64,000 bases of DNA from Oxyruncus cristatus (lineage: Eukaryota; Chordata; Aves; Passeriformes; Cotingidae). Position 1 is the first letter of the stretch. Each line of letters opens with the position of its first letter. Where the stretch lies: contig VXAY01004333.1 in NCBI GenBank assembly GCA_013399855.1, positions 186,001-250,000 of the forward strand. The letters run 5' to 3'. The position numbers and the translations under genes were made by a program. Shown piece by piece: positions 23,191 to 35,786 of the stretch. Below the pieces are notes generated by a model. It had not been told where the DNA came from. It saw only the letters and a program-made list of their open reading frames with translations, and made no database searches.

Positions 23191-26100
23191 GCTTTGACTC
23201 AGTGATGAAGAAGAGGAAAATGTCCTCAATTATCCTGCTGTGTATGGCCAGAAAAAGTAAGCAAATGTTTTAAGGCAGTGACAGGGAGAGAACAGATCAC
23301 AAAATTTGTAGCTTCTTTGGAGAGTATAGCTCATGTAACATTCCCTTAGGCATCCAGATGGATAGGGTTCAAAACTTCATCTTGAATATTGATAGTAATG
23401 GCAACAGCTGTTCACTAGCATGTTCAAGTGTAAACAAGGTATGGTTTAATGGGCACAAAATCATCTGTTTGCAGATGAGCAACTTAGCCTCCCCCACCAA
23501 ATCCAAGCTCCTAGGGCAGGCGCTGGCTGAGCCTGGCCTGTATATCAGATCCAGACTCACTTTGCTCCTGCACTCAGTGCTGTATATGGGAGGACCCAAA
23601 ATGTGGCTCTGTGGGCCTGGCTCCTGCTCCTCAGTTTTGGGCTCTACAGCACCGCCTGTGCACCTGAAGCTGAGTTTGTCATCACCTCAACTACTACAAA
23701 ATGCCATGAACTCTTTTAGATCATAAGACATCTATATTATACATTAATGAGTGCTATCTGGCACCTTTGAGAGGACTCCTGGTAGAGAGCTTGGTGATGG
23801 ATTGGGCATAAAGATTAATTTCTGTTAGGTCAGGGAAGGAGTAAGTGAGAATCTGGACAGCTCAACCCTATTCTGTTTATGTTGCAAGGGCTTGGGTTCC
23901 TCTTGTCTTTTTCGGGGTTTTTATTTTTCTTTTGTTTGTTTCAGTGGTTGGTTGGGGTTTCTTTTACAGTTAAACCACAGCCATGAGCAGGATTCACTTC
24001 AGTACAATCAGTAAAAGATACTATACCCTTAATCAGGATCTGATGGCCTGGACCCTTTTCCTAAATTAGCAGATGACAGGGTGGGCATCAGTTTCTGAGG
24101 AGTTAGTAATAGAGGGTGGGAAGTAGTATGAGTACTCCTATTACACCCTCAGTAAATTCACTGAGCTGTGTACACATTGCACAGACAGAGGCTGTTTGTT
24201 CAAGAAAGGCATCGGGCTCCACTAACTCTCACCACAGAAACAAGCTCATTAGGAGCTTGCAAGCATCAAAGGATAGTCCTTCATCTTCTTCGTATTTTAA
24301 TTATGAAATCAACAAGAAATACAAAACAATCCGTGGCTACAGAACAGTGTCAGCAACTCGTGTTTTAAGTGAAAATGCCCTGGGTTTTTCTCCTATACCA
24401 CTGGTGGTACTGTGAAGTTAATATGAAGTGGTGTATTTATCATTGAGTGTAACAAAGAATTTTAATTACATCCTATTTATATCAAAAAAGGCTCTGTACA
24501 TGTTTTGATGTAGCTGTCTCTCAAATATCTTCTGATAGTCATTGCAAGGCAGTAGGAGTGAAATCTGCTGGACATTTACCACAATACGGACTATCTTGAC
24601 TTGACTTGTATTCCTGGCTGTGTAGTGCTCCAAACTATACTCCACTAATGAGGCTTGGGAGGGTTTTTCCTTGCCAAGAAAGGGCTGTGCTACTGTGAGG
24701 TTCTTACAGTTGTCCATTATCATGTGTTGTGAGACTGCTCTGAGACCCACAACCACAGGTAGAGTACCAGCATTTGCAGTCTGCTTGGACCAGATACAAC
24801 AAAGAAATACTAAAAATATGGGGGGGAACTGGGGCAGGTAAGAGCAATAAGGGAAAGGGGCGCATGTCTGTAAACCCTTGTAGGTATGTATGCTGCATGA
24901 GTCATCTCATGCAGTCCACTGGCTAATCTCATTGCTCCCACCATGATTCACGGTTTAGGAATGAGGATGCAAATGAAGGCAGCCTGTACAAGCTAGTGAG
25001 CAGCTGTGTTTTCCAATCAAGACATAAGTCTGTGAGCAAGGACCTAACCCCACCCTAAGTCCTCTGTCCCAGCTTCTCACTCAAAGAATGTGAAGGAGGA
25101 CAGGAGCCGATTGTTCTCAGCAGATCCCACCAAACTGGGAAAGAAGCAGATGAAACAGCTGCACTGATATCCAGCATTCAAAAGATAATTCCTATCACAG
25201 CAATTTTAGGAAGGCCCCACTTTCTTCTTTCATATTTTGAGATTTCCTTTCAGTGACATGTCTCACAGTATGAAATGCATTCTGGTGGATAAATACAATA
25301 ATTTAGTTTGCAGATGCTGTAAATAATGATATATTATGTTTATGCTGCAACTTCCATCTCAGGATGAAAGTGACCTTGCTGTGGTACAGACATTGTACTC
25401 ACAATAACCATCACACAGATGGGGAAATGACAGCTAACCCAATGTCACACACAATCTCTCTGTCAGAGCTGGGAAGAAAATAGCAATCTGTTGGTCCTTG
25501 GTTCCCAAAACAAGATCCTCCTCAACAAGACATAATTTCTTAACTGTGACACAGCTAACAGCCTTTATACAATTCTATGCATTAGTAGCTGTATTTTATG
25601 TAGCCTTTTTTTATTGATGAGTTTACCTCAACTGCTTGAGAATTTATGACTATGTATCAGGTGTATGGTACTCTGACAGGTTTTTGTTGCTAGTCCTTCA
25701 TTTCTATCACACTTTGGGTTTTTTTTAGGTTTTATAAGAATAAATGTGATCTTTGCTGAGAAGAAAAGAAAGAAATGAAAGCAAATCTGCACAGAGTATA
25801 CAATCTAAAATATTCTACATAGTATCCAGGAACGATGGTCACTTTAAAGAAAGGTGTCTGGCTTATCACAGACTTATTTTTTTTTTTAGTTTTCAATGGC
25901 TGTTAAGGCTAACAGTCTTTATTTTACATCTCTGTGTAGCCATTTAGAGCTGTGCAAAGTGAGTATATTAAAAAAAACAAGAGAGATCCTTCCACTTCAC
26001 TCTGATAAAAATGACCACACAAAATATGGAGTGATACAGAATTTTTCTTTCTTCTCCAAGCTGACTAGGTCTATCAGTGTGGAAGACTGAACATGCTGGC

Positions 26101-28485
26101 ATTCAGCTCTGTCAAAAGCAAAACTCCATGATGTGCTCTGTTTCAACAAATACTGATGTCCTTTGTTGCAAGGCTTTCTGTATGCATCATCAGTCACTTG
26201 ACATTCTGTGTACCCTAGAAACCCAAAAACAGCAGCATCAAATGCTTATTTGTTCGTATATTTTAAGAAACTTCATTTGTGGTTTGACTTCGGTCACATT
26301 ATTTCACAAATTAATTTTCAAGTGCCTATCTGAACAGAGAATAACTGGAGACCAGCCAACCTGCCCATGGCCTTACCATTTTTATTCCTTATTCCTCATT
26401 CCAGTGATTGAACTCACCCACAATACTAGGACCTCCATAGTACTCATGACGTACCCAAGGCTTGCTAAAACTATTCATAGTTAGGACTCACACACTGACT
26501 GGCACAGAGGACCATATTCACGATACTTGGGCAGAGCTAAGCTGCTTTAACTGTAGGGCTTAATCCAGCAGATGGAGCAGCTGCCTGACACTGTGGAAAT
26601 ACCCTGTATCTTTGTCCTGGGCAGTGTGATCTGGTGGCCTGGTGCCCCTGGTAATTATTAGCTAAAACGTGATAATTATTATTTGCTAACATCCACAAGC
26701 AGGAGAGAGAGCTCTGTTCCACTGGATGCTTTGGAAACCTTCTACGACTTCCTGTGTTCTTGTGCTCCCATTAAAATATCTCCTAATTTCAGAGTTTGTC
26801 ATCAGGTTCTTAGAGCTGGCAAGGCAAATGGGGATCTTTGCCTCAGGTGTAAATCTAGTATGTCATCTGACATTGGCACGACCGATGGAAACTGATCTGA
26901 GATCCAGCTCACTGTGGGGCCTAAGAAAAACAGGTGGTACCTGCTCATGTTCTGTAATTATCAGTGACTTCCTTTATAGTCAAAGATAGCCTGATGCACC
27001 TTGTAAACTTAAGGACCTCAAACTAATAATGGCAAAACTTGTGGATGCCCTTTACCTTGCATATAGGCTGTTTCACATCATCCTGTGGGAATGAGAACAC
27101 AAGGCAAACTTAACATTCCCAAAGTTTTGTGTGCTGCTACTACATTTGCCCTACTCTATCCTGGATCACTTTTCTGTCTTATCTACTTTTTCTGTCAATC
27201 TTCTGTGCCGCTAAATTTATTTCCATCTTGACATTGTGATATGTACTTAAGAGATAATGACAACTTCGGAGAAACCATGGCATCATAGGCCCTCATCCTA
27301 ATAGTGCTCAGAAGTGTACTTCTTCAGGAAACCAAAGAGAAGCAGATAATGATGCCATCTGTATCTTCACTATGAATCTGGGTCTATGAATGCAAAAACT
27401 GTAGCTGTCCTGAACACAGGAGCTACTTTTTGTCATGTCAGTGCTCCAGGCAGGGTGACTGCATCCTCACACCAAGCACACGGGCAGTATCTTTGCATCC
27501 TCTCAAGCCCTGCTCGTTGAGCCCACGCAGAGCTCATGGGGCAGTTCAGGTGTTACAAAGGCAACAGGCTGCCTTTCTCAACAGAGGCCAGCTTAGATTG
27601 CTCACTGAAGTTCTGTGCAATCATGCCATTTAAAGGTGTTCCATAGACATGTAGAGTTGTTGTCAGGGTAGTGACACCTTGCAGGGAGGCAAAATTACTC
27701 TTTGATTTTCTTTTTTATGACATTTTAATATAGGCAGAATTCCTTCAAATGAGTGGTCTCTATCTGCCAGTTTGGCATACTTCACGAGCAGAACCAAGGG
27801 AAGTTCTATCAGCAAAATCATTCTGTTGTGGCATCTTTTCTACAAGCACTTGTTCCTCATGTGGATCATGGACTAATTTTCAGTTACAAGTGACTGATTA
27901 CAAATCTCTCGCTAACGTGAAACTACTTCTGGCAAAATCCTAGACGTATTTCCCACTTGTTTTCTTGCTGAGCGTCAGTGAATGCTGTGGGCTTGGTTGA
28001 TCACCTGCCAACAGTATCCTTGTAGGAGTTCAGGCTAATGTCATAAATGAGAGTACTCCCTGGACTGTTGCTTTTTCTGTGCTTGGACTGAGATTTACAA
28101 TGCATGCAGAGTGATACCCATTTGCTCTTGCACTGAGCAGAGCTCTGCTTCCAGAGGCAGTCTGGCCCTTTGTGATTAATTCTTTGGTTAAAGCCTAGGT
28201 GTCTTCGCTTTAGTTTTTTTGCTTCTAAGACATCTTCTCATGTTGAAATATTAAACATCTAAACCCCTTAGGGATTAATTAGGAATAACTGATACAGGAT
28301 GTGGTCTGAAAGCTGGGAAAGAGATCTTTCTTGACAATATGCAGAGACCGTGTTTCAGGCAAGAGGCTAGTGTTTGATGGAGCTCAGGCTCCTACTTTGC
28401 ATTCCTAAATGTTAACTTCTTAAAATACATCCTCCTTTTTGATTTTCTGTTTTGTAGCTGTACCTTATCTGACCATAAGAAAGAG
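23191..28485. other. non-coding DNA, no recognised gene
   Basis: Open frames of up to 135 codons (26077-26484, plus) occur without recognised domains or convincing splice pairs. A T/G-rich tract lies near 23910-23970. A pair of near-identical AT words (TAATTATTAGCTAA and TAATTATTATTTGCTAA) sits at about 26652-26697. No transposon family was recognised. Confidence 0.5.
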
Positions 28486-28545
28486 GAAGAATCTAAAAAG
28501 ATATTTGAAAGTAAATACTTACTTTCAAATATCTTTTTAGTCTTC
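28486..28545. repeat. perfect 22-bp inverted repeat forming a hairpin with a 4-nt loop
   Basis: The left arm at 28493-28514 (CTAAAAAGATATTTGAAAG then TAA) is matched base for base by its reverse complement at 28519-28540. Only ATAC lies between them. Beyond a 2-nt bulge on the left (AT, 28491-28492), GAAGA (28486-28490) pairs with TCTTC (28541-28545), giving 27 pairs in total. The stem is AT-rich and no target-site duplication or transposase lies nearby. The lack of any mismatch suggests a recent origin, most simply a template switch. A small hairpin RNA is an alternative, though the loop is tighter than in typical microRNA precursors. Confidence 0.92.
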
Positions 28546-31261
28546 ATATAATATTAATAACATCTTAGAAAAGTACAACTGGAGGCTGTGTTCAAATCAA
28601 GTATCTTACCTTGGCTATGTATCTTACTGTTGTTTCGGGAATCTCAAAAAAAAAAAGCAACATAAGAGATCTAATTTCTTGGTTTTCTAATTAGCTGCCT
28701 TCCTGACACTTCACAAAGGAAATACATCCCTTGTGGATAAGTCAGTGGCATTTCTCTCTGATGCTCCAAAAGCAAAGCTTGGGTATGATCTCAGTACTGG
28801 CAGTACTAACATCTACTCTCTGCATTTTTTATCAAGTATTGTCTAAGATGCAGAATCAAACTAAATCCAGTGGACTGGACTTCCCAGGAGGATCCTGTCC
28901 TGCCTCTTCACATCTTTACTCTCTTCTCTTTTCTGACCAGCCAAGGTGCCAAGTAGTGCCAGCTGTGGTTTGATGTTATGGAAACCAAATGGAGACTAAA
29001 CTGCCATGAGGTGCTACTGATTGCATTGCTGAGCCAAATAACTCCTGCAAAGATGGTGTTAACCAGCCATGCGTGTGTCTCCCAGTCTTTCTCTGTGGGT
29101 TCCCTCTTAATACAACTTTTGTTTTTGACTTCTGTCAAGCCAAGAAAACTGATATTTTCTGCAAAGCCAAGCTGTGAAAGCATCAACTGTTTGGAGTTTT
29201 CTTAAGGTAATAACAATGGCAAAAGTGTTGTCTCCCCTTTTCCCTGCTGATGCTCAAACCATTCAAACTAGCCTCTGGGAGGTGCAGGGCACTTGTGCTG
29301 AAGAGAAATAGTGAAACCCTTCCCAAGCTGACAAGCCATGACAAGCTCTATCTGACATTTTATGCTGCTGTATCTCTGCCCTTGTAGCAGGGTAAGCAGA
29401 TACCTAGTGAATGTTCCTGGGAAATGAGCCTGTGAAGCTGCATGGGAGCTGCTTTAGAGAAGTTTGTGTGGGTAGAGCAGAGCCACAGCATTTCCTACTC
29501 AGGTTGTGCCCTGGCAGGGTGAACTGGCTCATTGCAAGAGCAGGATGCCTAACTCTCTTGGAATGAGAAACAGGTCTATAGATTTTCCCCCAGGATGAAT
29601 GAAAGCTTTGTGGTGTAAACACAGATATTTAGGATGAACTACTTTTCAGCCTGGGTTTATTATCTCTTTGCAGACCTTAGTATCTGCCTGTGCAGTGAAT
29701 TGTTGTAGTTCACTGGTGAGCCTGCATTTCTGAGACATTGGTCCCTGCCACCCGACATGACCTTGTTTACCCGGATATGTCTTGTCCTTCCATCTGGGGA
29801 GTACATATAATTTTGTTTATGACCTATTTCTTTTTAACATAAAGAAGATTGACAACTTCAACTTAATATAAAGGATTTCCAGAGCAGAAATTGCAGACAT
29901 TTGCAAGGTTTTTTGTTGTTGCTGAGTTTGGGTGACTTTTTGTTGTTGGCTTGGGTTTTTTTTTTACAGTCCAAGCAGTGACCTCTAGCTCTAGAGGCCC
30001 CAGGCTATGGTATAAGCAGAAAAGCACATGGAAATGTTCAGTGGGTTAAATTCTGCAATGATTTAATTCCGGTATGCTTCTGCTGGCTTTTGTGGAGCTT
30101 TCCCACTAGGGCAGAATTTCTGATCACTCAGTACTACTTCCATTCTCAGCAGGGAGTGGAAATGTTTTACAAAAGTACAGTGAGAGCTAAGAGCTGTGAA
30201 GGAAATCTGTTCTTGCATGATTTCTGTCCATGTCTCTGGAACCCTCCTCACATCTTGGCCAATCCAGTACACAGCCAAAACAGGGTCCTGGAGCAGTTTG
30301 GGACTCGAAAGCACAGCTATTCTATTCTTCTACCTAAGGCAGGATTGACTACAATTGTGTTGCTCCTGACAAATTTGAAGGAGGGTAGGGTTTGGAATAT
30401 ATTACCTCTTACTAAAATACTGTATGTCTTCTAAAATGCTTGGAGGTAGGTGAACTCTTACAGCAAGACTGCCCAGTGTAACCAGTATTTTTTTGGTTAA
30501 AAAATTTTTTTGGTTTTATCATGTACTTCTTAGAGCTTTACTGTTGTATTTATAAACAACCATCCACAGCAAGAGTCATTTTGTCTTTTGGCTGTGACTT
30601 GGGCCCATAACTTCCAAAGAGATGAGCAAATTCCAAGCTGAAACTCTTTTGTGTGTGCAGCAGGCTCAGATCAGACTGTGCTGCCTATGAATAGGCTGAA
30701 AAAAAATCTGTAGGGTAGAAAAGAGGATGGTTATTAAAAGGCTTGGTAGGGGTCTATGAGTCTTGGGCAGGTCAGGAAAGAAACTGTTGAAAGAAGAGCC
30801 AGGACACTGGGGCTTTTCTCCTGAAAGGTGTAAGGCAGGAATGAGAGAAAACCATTCACTCCTGGAAGAGCTCTAAAGAGGAGGTGAAGATGCTGACTGA
30901 AAGAGATCAGGAGAAGCTGAGGGAGCAATCGGATGAAACCATGTTACGAGTGACCGTGAGGGGAAATCTGATGCCTGGTGATGCCTCAGCAGCTAAATCT
31001 TTGCTGGACAGCTGATTGTGGTTGTTCGTCATCAGGCATCTCCCTCAACTGGGTAGAAAAGCCCATGCTGCAGGATCTCACCTTGATGGATATAATGTTT
31101 CTGGTGTCTGTCCTTAGACTTTGTGTTTGGGAAGAGTTTTGACTTAGCCAGTGGATTGAACTTCCTGCTGTGTTGGATCCTGATGGATGGAGAGCAGCTG
31201 ACGGAGGTGCTGGGCAGACATAAGCTATGCTCTTTCCAGGGCTCTACTTACCTACAAATTA
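28546..31261. other. non-coding DNA, no recognised feature
   Basis: Short overlapping frames only (up to 114 codons, 30090-30434). A T/G-rich tract lies at about 29905-29965, and an A/T run pair (TTAAAAAATTTTTTT) near 30497-30511. No repeat family was recognised. Confidence 0.5.
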
Positions 31262-31380
31262 CACAGAATATTCTGAGTTGCAAGGGACCCAAAAGGTTCA
31301 TCGAGTCCAACTCTTGAGTGAATGGCCCTTATGGGAAACGAATTCACAACCTTGGTGTTATAAGCACCATGCTCACAAAC
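31262..31380 (-). mobile_element. tRNA-Ile-headed SINE with CR1 tail (TguSINE1-like)
   Basis: Read on the minus strand, the element begins with a degraded tRNA-like head and ends with a CR1 3' tail. On the plus strand the tail comes first (31264-31319: AGAATATTCTGAGTTG, AAGGGACCC, TCATCGAGTCCAACTC). The head follows at 31323-31380, where TGGCCC, CAACCTTGGTGTTATAAGC and ACCATGCTC align with the reverse complement of an isoleucine tRNA (anticodon-arm and acceptor regions). Pol III box B lies in the tRNA part but is damaged: the GGTTCGATCC type sequence has become GAATTCGTTTCC. The last part of the head (D arm, box A) is missing, so the copy is 5'-truncated. This tRNA-Ile plus CR1 arrangement is known from passerine birds. 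Confidence 0.85.
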
Positions 31381-34300
31381 TTTATTAGATTTGATTGAAA
31401 GATCTTGCTCTCTTGTATGATGAGCAGCAAATTTCTGACTCTGAAGTCCTCTATTAAATCAGTGTGTCCAAAATACAAATAAGCAGAAGTCTAAGAAATA
31501 CTGCCATCTTCTATAAAATTTGGCTGAAGATCAGGCAAGTGCTATTTTGAAGGTATGCTAGTAAATACACCCTCAGTCAAACAAATGGAAAGAAATTTCT
31601 TGGTTTAGGAAGAAAATGCTAATGGAAAGCAGCTAAGGTGTACATCCAGAAACATGCCCGGTCTCCAAAAGGAAGACATTTTAAGTCTAATGCTGATTTC
31701 GAAGAAGGTGTTATCCAAATTGTTGGCATTACAGGGAAGTAATGGTCTTCAGATATACTTGCCCATGCTGACAAGTTTGAAATTACTTTTCCTTGATACA
31801 AATATGTCTATGTGTAAAGCCTAGCTATAAACTGCTTCTTAAAAATCTCTATCGCTTTACAGTAAGCTGAAAATTAGATAAGCAAGTCTGGCTTCACAGT
31901 TTGAGCAAAGGCTCTTCTTGACTTCCCAATGCTATAATAAACTATTAAGTACATGGATCAGTTTTGCTGAACTAGTGAGTTCTGAAATATCTGCATTTTA
32001 TTGTCCTGCCTTAGAAACATCTTGCTCTTATGTGAGACAAAAAGGTGCTTTAATTTCCTGGACTACCTTACAGAGATACAGGCAGAGCAGATGGTAAAAT
32101 TGTTTGTATGCTTGGCAGTGTCATCAGCACTCTAAGAATCATTAAATATCTGATACTTTATTAGGGACTATGAGAAATGGATTTCCAAGTAAATTTTAAA
32201 TATGCTACTTTCTGCATGAATAAACCAAAATAGATACTGAGTTTTGAGATGTCCAAAAGCCAGCCAATAGTAGTTATCATTTACTTTTTGCTCTAGATTT
32301 CTTTACCAAAAGCCTTTGTTATACAAATTCCTTTACATTTTCTTAAACAATTCGCTCATAAAGAATGCCAATTGGTTTGAGTCCTCCTAACCACTTCTTA
32401 CTTCCTTTTCTTTTCTTTGTAATGCTGTGTGACCAAATGACAATCTTTACTCCTGGTGGAAAGAAAAGCATGTTTGTCTGTTTGTCTTTTTCCCTGAAGA
32501 TTTAGTTTTCAGTTTAATCAATTATGGTGCCACTTCATTGTGGTTGTATATAATTAAACCTCTCTGTGTGTTTTTGTTTGGTTTGGTTTTTACACTTAAT
32601 GTAAGAGCTCTGGATATCTTGGCTATGGCTTGGCTGTACTGGTTCAGCAGCTTTGTAGCATGACCCTGAGAACTACTGATTCTGGGAAGAGGAAGAAAGA
32701 AATCATGAATTTCGCAATATACCAAACTGCGTGTTAGCGTTCTGCATTATCTTTCTCCAAAATAAGGTAACATCCAGAAGCCTTTCCCAGGATTAGCTGG
32801 CAATGTGAGAATGCAGAGGGGTCTAATCTACTCAACATAGTACAGTGATCCTGGAAGCAGGTCAGGAATGAGGATCATGAAGTCTAGCTGTGATTATTGC
32901 CTTGGTTAATGAGGCAGGTTCTCAGGCAGGATCTACTACTTCAGGACTTAGCCTAGCTCCAAGTCACAGCTGCGGAGAAAGCCTGTGGGTGCAGAAATCT
33001 CCTTTGAATGTGTAGCAACACTGAAAAGATTTGATTCTTTTTTGTGTGGTTGGTCCTGAGAAAAGAAGTAGTGCTACAGCTGAGTTAAGTTATGAGGATT
33101 CTTGCAAGAGTAGTGAGAGGCTGGAACATGCCATACTCCCTTGAAACACTTTTAACAGAAATTACTATAGGCCTATCTTAGTATTCTAAAATTATTTTTT
33201 GGAATAGGTTGGAGTGCAAAGTTGTCCAAGTAAAAAGAAGATGCTGAAGCTGCTGAAAAAGCAAGGTGAAAAGGCTTCTCTGGTGTGTAACTGAGTAAAA
33301 ATATTCCAAGATCTGGATCTCAGCGTAAGAGTTGCTGGTGAAATGGTCAGTGTCAGACTGTAGTACAAGCGTGAAGCCTCCTTGCTCATAACCTTTTAAT
33401 GCTCTCCTCTGTCACTGGTTTGTGGGTATGGGGTTTTACTTATTTATGCCCAGGTGATATATGTGAATGAGAGCTGGCAGCAGCTGGTGAATAATGGATG
33501 AAACACCCGAATTCTGCTGGTGGCAATTTCCACAGCATGGGAGTTGTGCTGAGGGCTTGCTGCTTCCCTGGCTGAGCATTTTGCTATTGCTTTCCTGCCA
33601 ATAGCAAGAAACTTCCAGCAAGTCCTGAGGTGTCTCAGTGAAGTATGTCTTACTGCAGAATATACCTTGACATCTACATCATGGTCTGTTTCATTTTCTG
33701 GCTGATTGCTCTCATTTCTAATGAATGGTCTGACTAGCGCTGGTCTACAAAAACAGCAGTCTCCCCTTTTCACTACCTTTTGCAGCACTTTCAAAGTGCA
33801 TCCTTAAAGATTTTATGCACAATTTTCAGTGATTAAGCTTTGCTAAGAAAGACAGCGGAAATGTTTTAATTAGAGCAACCTAATAGCCTGGCTGAGATCT
33901 GAATACAACAGTGGCAGAAGATCACTGTAAAGCTTCTGCCCTTATCTGGCCTTAATCATATATCTTGGTTTCTAGGGCACTCGAAAGCTTTATTTTGAAT
34001 GCTTCACAAATTACACTGACTAATATGAGAATAGGTCATTAGTAAAATCAATTTAAGGTAAGTGTACAGCAAACCTTAGGAAATCTTTCTATATTTGGTC
34101 TCTGATATTGTTTGCTCTATGAGTCTATAAAAATACCAGTGACATCTGGTGCAGGGTACCAGTACACATGTGTCAAATGCTAATGTTGCCATTTTTGCAG
34201 CAAGAATAGGCCAGGCAGTCTTAGCTTTGGTAACAGGGCTCTGTAATGTGCCTTGCTTACCCTGGAGGAAGCCAAGCTCTTCCTTGCTGAGCATCAGCCT

Positions 34301-35429
34301 ATAATAGGCCAATAAAGGCCTATAAAAGGCCAATAATACTAAAGGTCTGATTACAGTTCCGTGGCTTGTTCACACATGCTTTAATTTTTTTCTCCACTAA
34401 CCAAGGAACTAGCATCTATAGCATAGCTGATGAAATAGGTCTTCATAGCCTCATTTGTAGGATGCACAGGAGTTGGTTGAGCTACAACAGCATGGTTAAA
34501 AACATCTGACCATCATCATGCAAGCTGTGGTCAAGGACTTGCTCAGCTTCCCATTTTGGCCAGACAGGGCTTGACCTCATTTGGACTTTTATTTGTTTCA
34601 CTCATCTGATGACCCCTGGGCTTGCAGTATGTGTGGGAGGGGTGCTGGCTGGTGCTGCTCCTCTATTTGTTTTGCTCTTCAGGCCTGAAGGCTAGTCTCA
34701 AAGTCCACACTGGATAGGAAGGGCTGGACAACCTGTGAAGAGGAAGAAAAGGAACCAGCCTGTAGTGGGACTATCAAGGGTACAACCCAGCAACATTTGC
34801 AATAACCCTCTATCTGTGGCTGGTGTCTTAGGCAAATTAGTAAGGAAGGGTTTTTAATCCTTTTTAATCCCAGACTGTTGGGGATATCCCGTAGTACAGC
34901 AGTGATGGAGAAACAGCTACCCTGCCTCGAGTAAAGTGATCAAATATCACCCAAGGATGTTTGAAAGCACACCAGCAAGATTATGTAGCGGGCCTACCTT
35001 TTGGCAGTGTGATTAAACTGCATCCTAATGAGTCTGTTGCTAATTCCGTGCTAGCTTGCTCTGTTGCTGTAAACTGATGGAGATATCTCTGCTGGCTCCC
35101 TTGCTCTATCACACAAAGGCTTCTCTGTGCATGTGTCTGTAACAGTGTAGCTATTTAATTTCTTTTTTTTTTTTATCCTTCCCTCACAAATGATTCTAAA
35201 CAGATTGCTTTCACCTCTGTATAGCTTTGTAAGAATAATACAGTAGCAAAAGCAGCGGGGAGCTGTGGGGGAGAGAATTAACATTCTGTTCCTTGCGTTA
35301 GGATTACTGACCAGATGCATGAGGGGGACCTGGCTCAGGGAGGTCTGTTATCCTTATGGTCCTGACATGGCTCCTGCTCTTTGACTGGGATGCAGCTCTG
35401 CTGTGCTTAAAACCTGAATGGCTAAGGAA
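31381..35429. other. non-coding DNA, no recognised gene
   Basis: AT-rich with short open frames. A 21-bp direct repeat, two copies, lies at 34297-34338 (GCCTATAATAGGCCAATAAA type unit). A T run is at 35163-35174. No domain, RNA gene or transposon was recognised. Confidence 0.5.
34297..34338. repeat. 21-bp tandem duplication, two copies
   Basis: GCCTATAATAGGCCAATAAA plus G is followed directly by a second copy with small differences (ATAAAAGGCC for ATAATAGGCC). A small local duplication with no sign of function. Confidence 0.8.
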
Positions 35430-35618
35430 TGCTGAATGGGGGGAATGGGGCAGTGTGTGGGGAATTGTTCGCGTGTGTCATTGGGTAACCTCAGCGGGAC
35501 AAATTCACAAAAGCCAGTGCAATTCTCCTACAACACAAGTGCTACCTGTTTAGGGCTCTTTCCCATCATTTGTCACAGGCCGGGAGAAGCCTCAGTTCAT
35601 CTCTGGCCAGTGGGTTTG

Positions 35619-35786
35619 TCAGCAGCAGCTCCCTTGTTTGGGGTCTTTGGCATGTGCCCACCAGCTGAGGGGGATGAAGAGCAGCAGCCAGTGGGGGTAG
35701 ATCCTGTACAGGGTAATGACACCCAACGCAGGGTGGTTCAGCCAGGCCAGTGCTATGGCACATGGGTGGGAGACTGGAAAGCCTTT
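35619..35786 (-). other. candidate terminal coding exon with a hydrophobic segment, product unknown
   Basis: On the minus strand a pyrimidine-rich tract ends in CCTACAG (RC of 35787-35793). A frame starting in phase 0 then runs 55 codons to a TGA at 35619-35621. The peptide begins KGFPVSHPCAIALAWLNHPA, contains a hydrophobic, aromatic stretch (LYRIYPHWLLLFIPLSWWAH) that could span a membrane, and ends AKDPKQGSCC. Codon third positions are strongly G/C (CTG, TAC, ATC, CAC and CCC are common), unlike the AT-rich surroundings. A possible preceding 48-nt exon, also phase 0, lies at 35870-35917, but its intron would be only about 83 nt and its donor (GTCAGG) is weak. The whole pocket 35430-35980 is GC-rich and open in several frames on both strands, so chance is a real alternative. 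I recognise no family. Confidence 0.25.

Noticed and set aside
28486..28545. Calling the 22-bp inverted repeat a microRNA gene
   Set aside because: The loop is only 4 nt and the stem is fully paired and short for a canonical precursor. No known microRNA seed was recognised.
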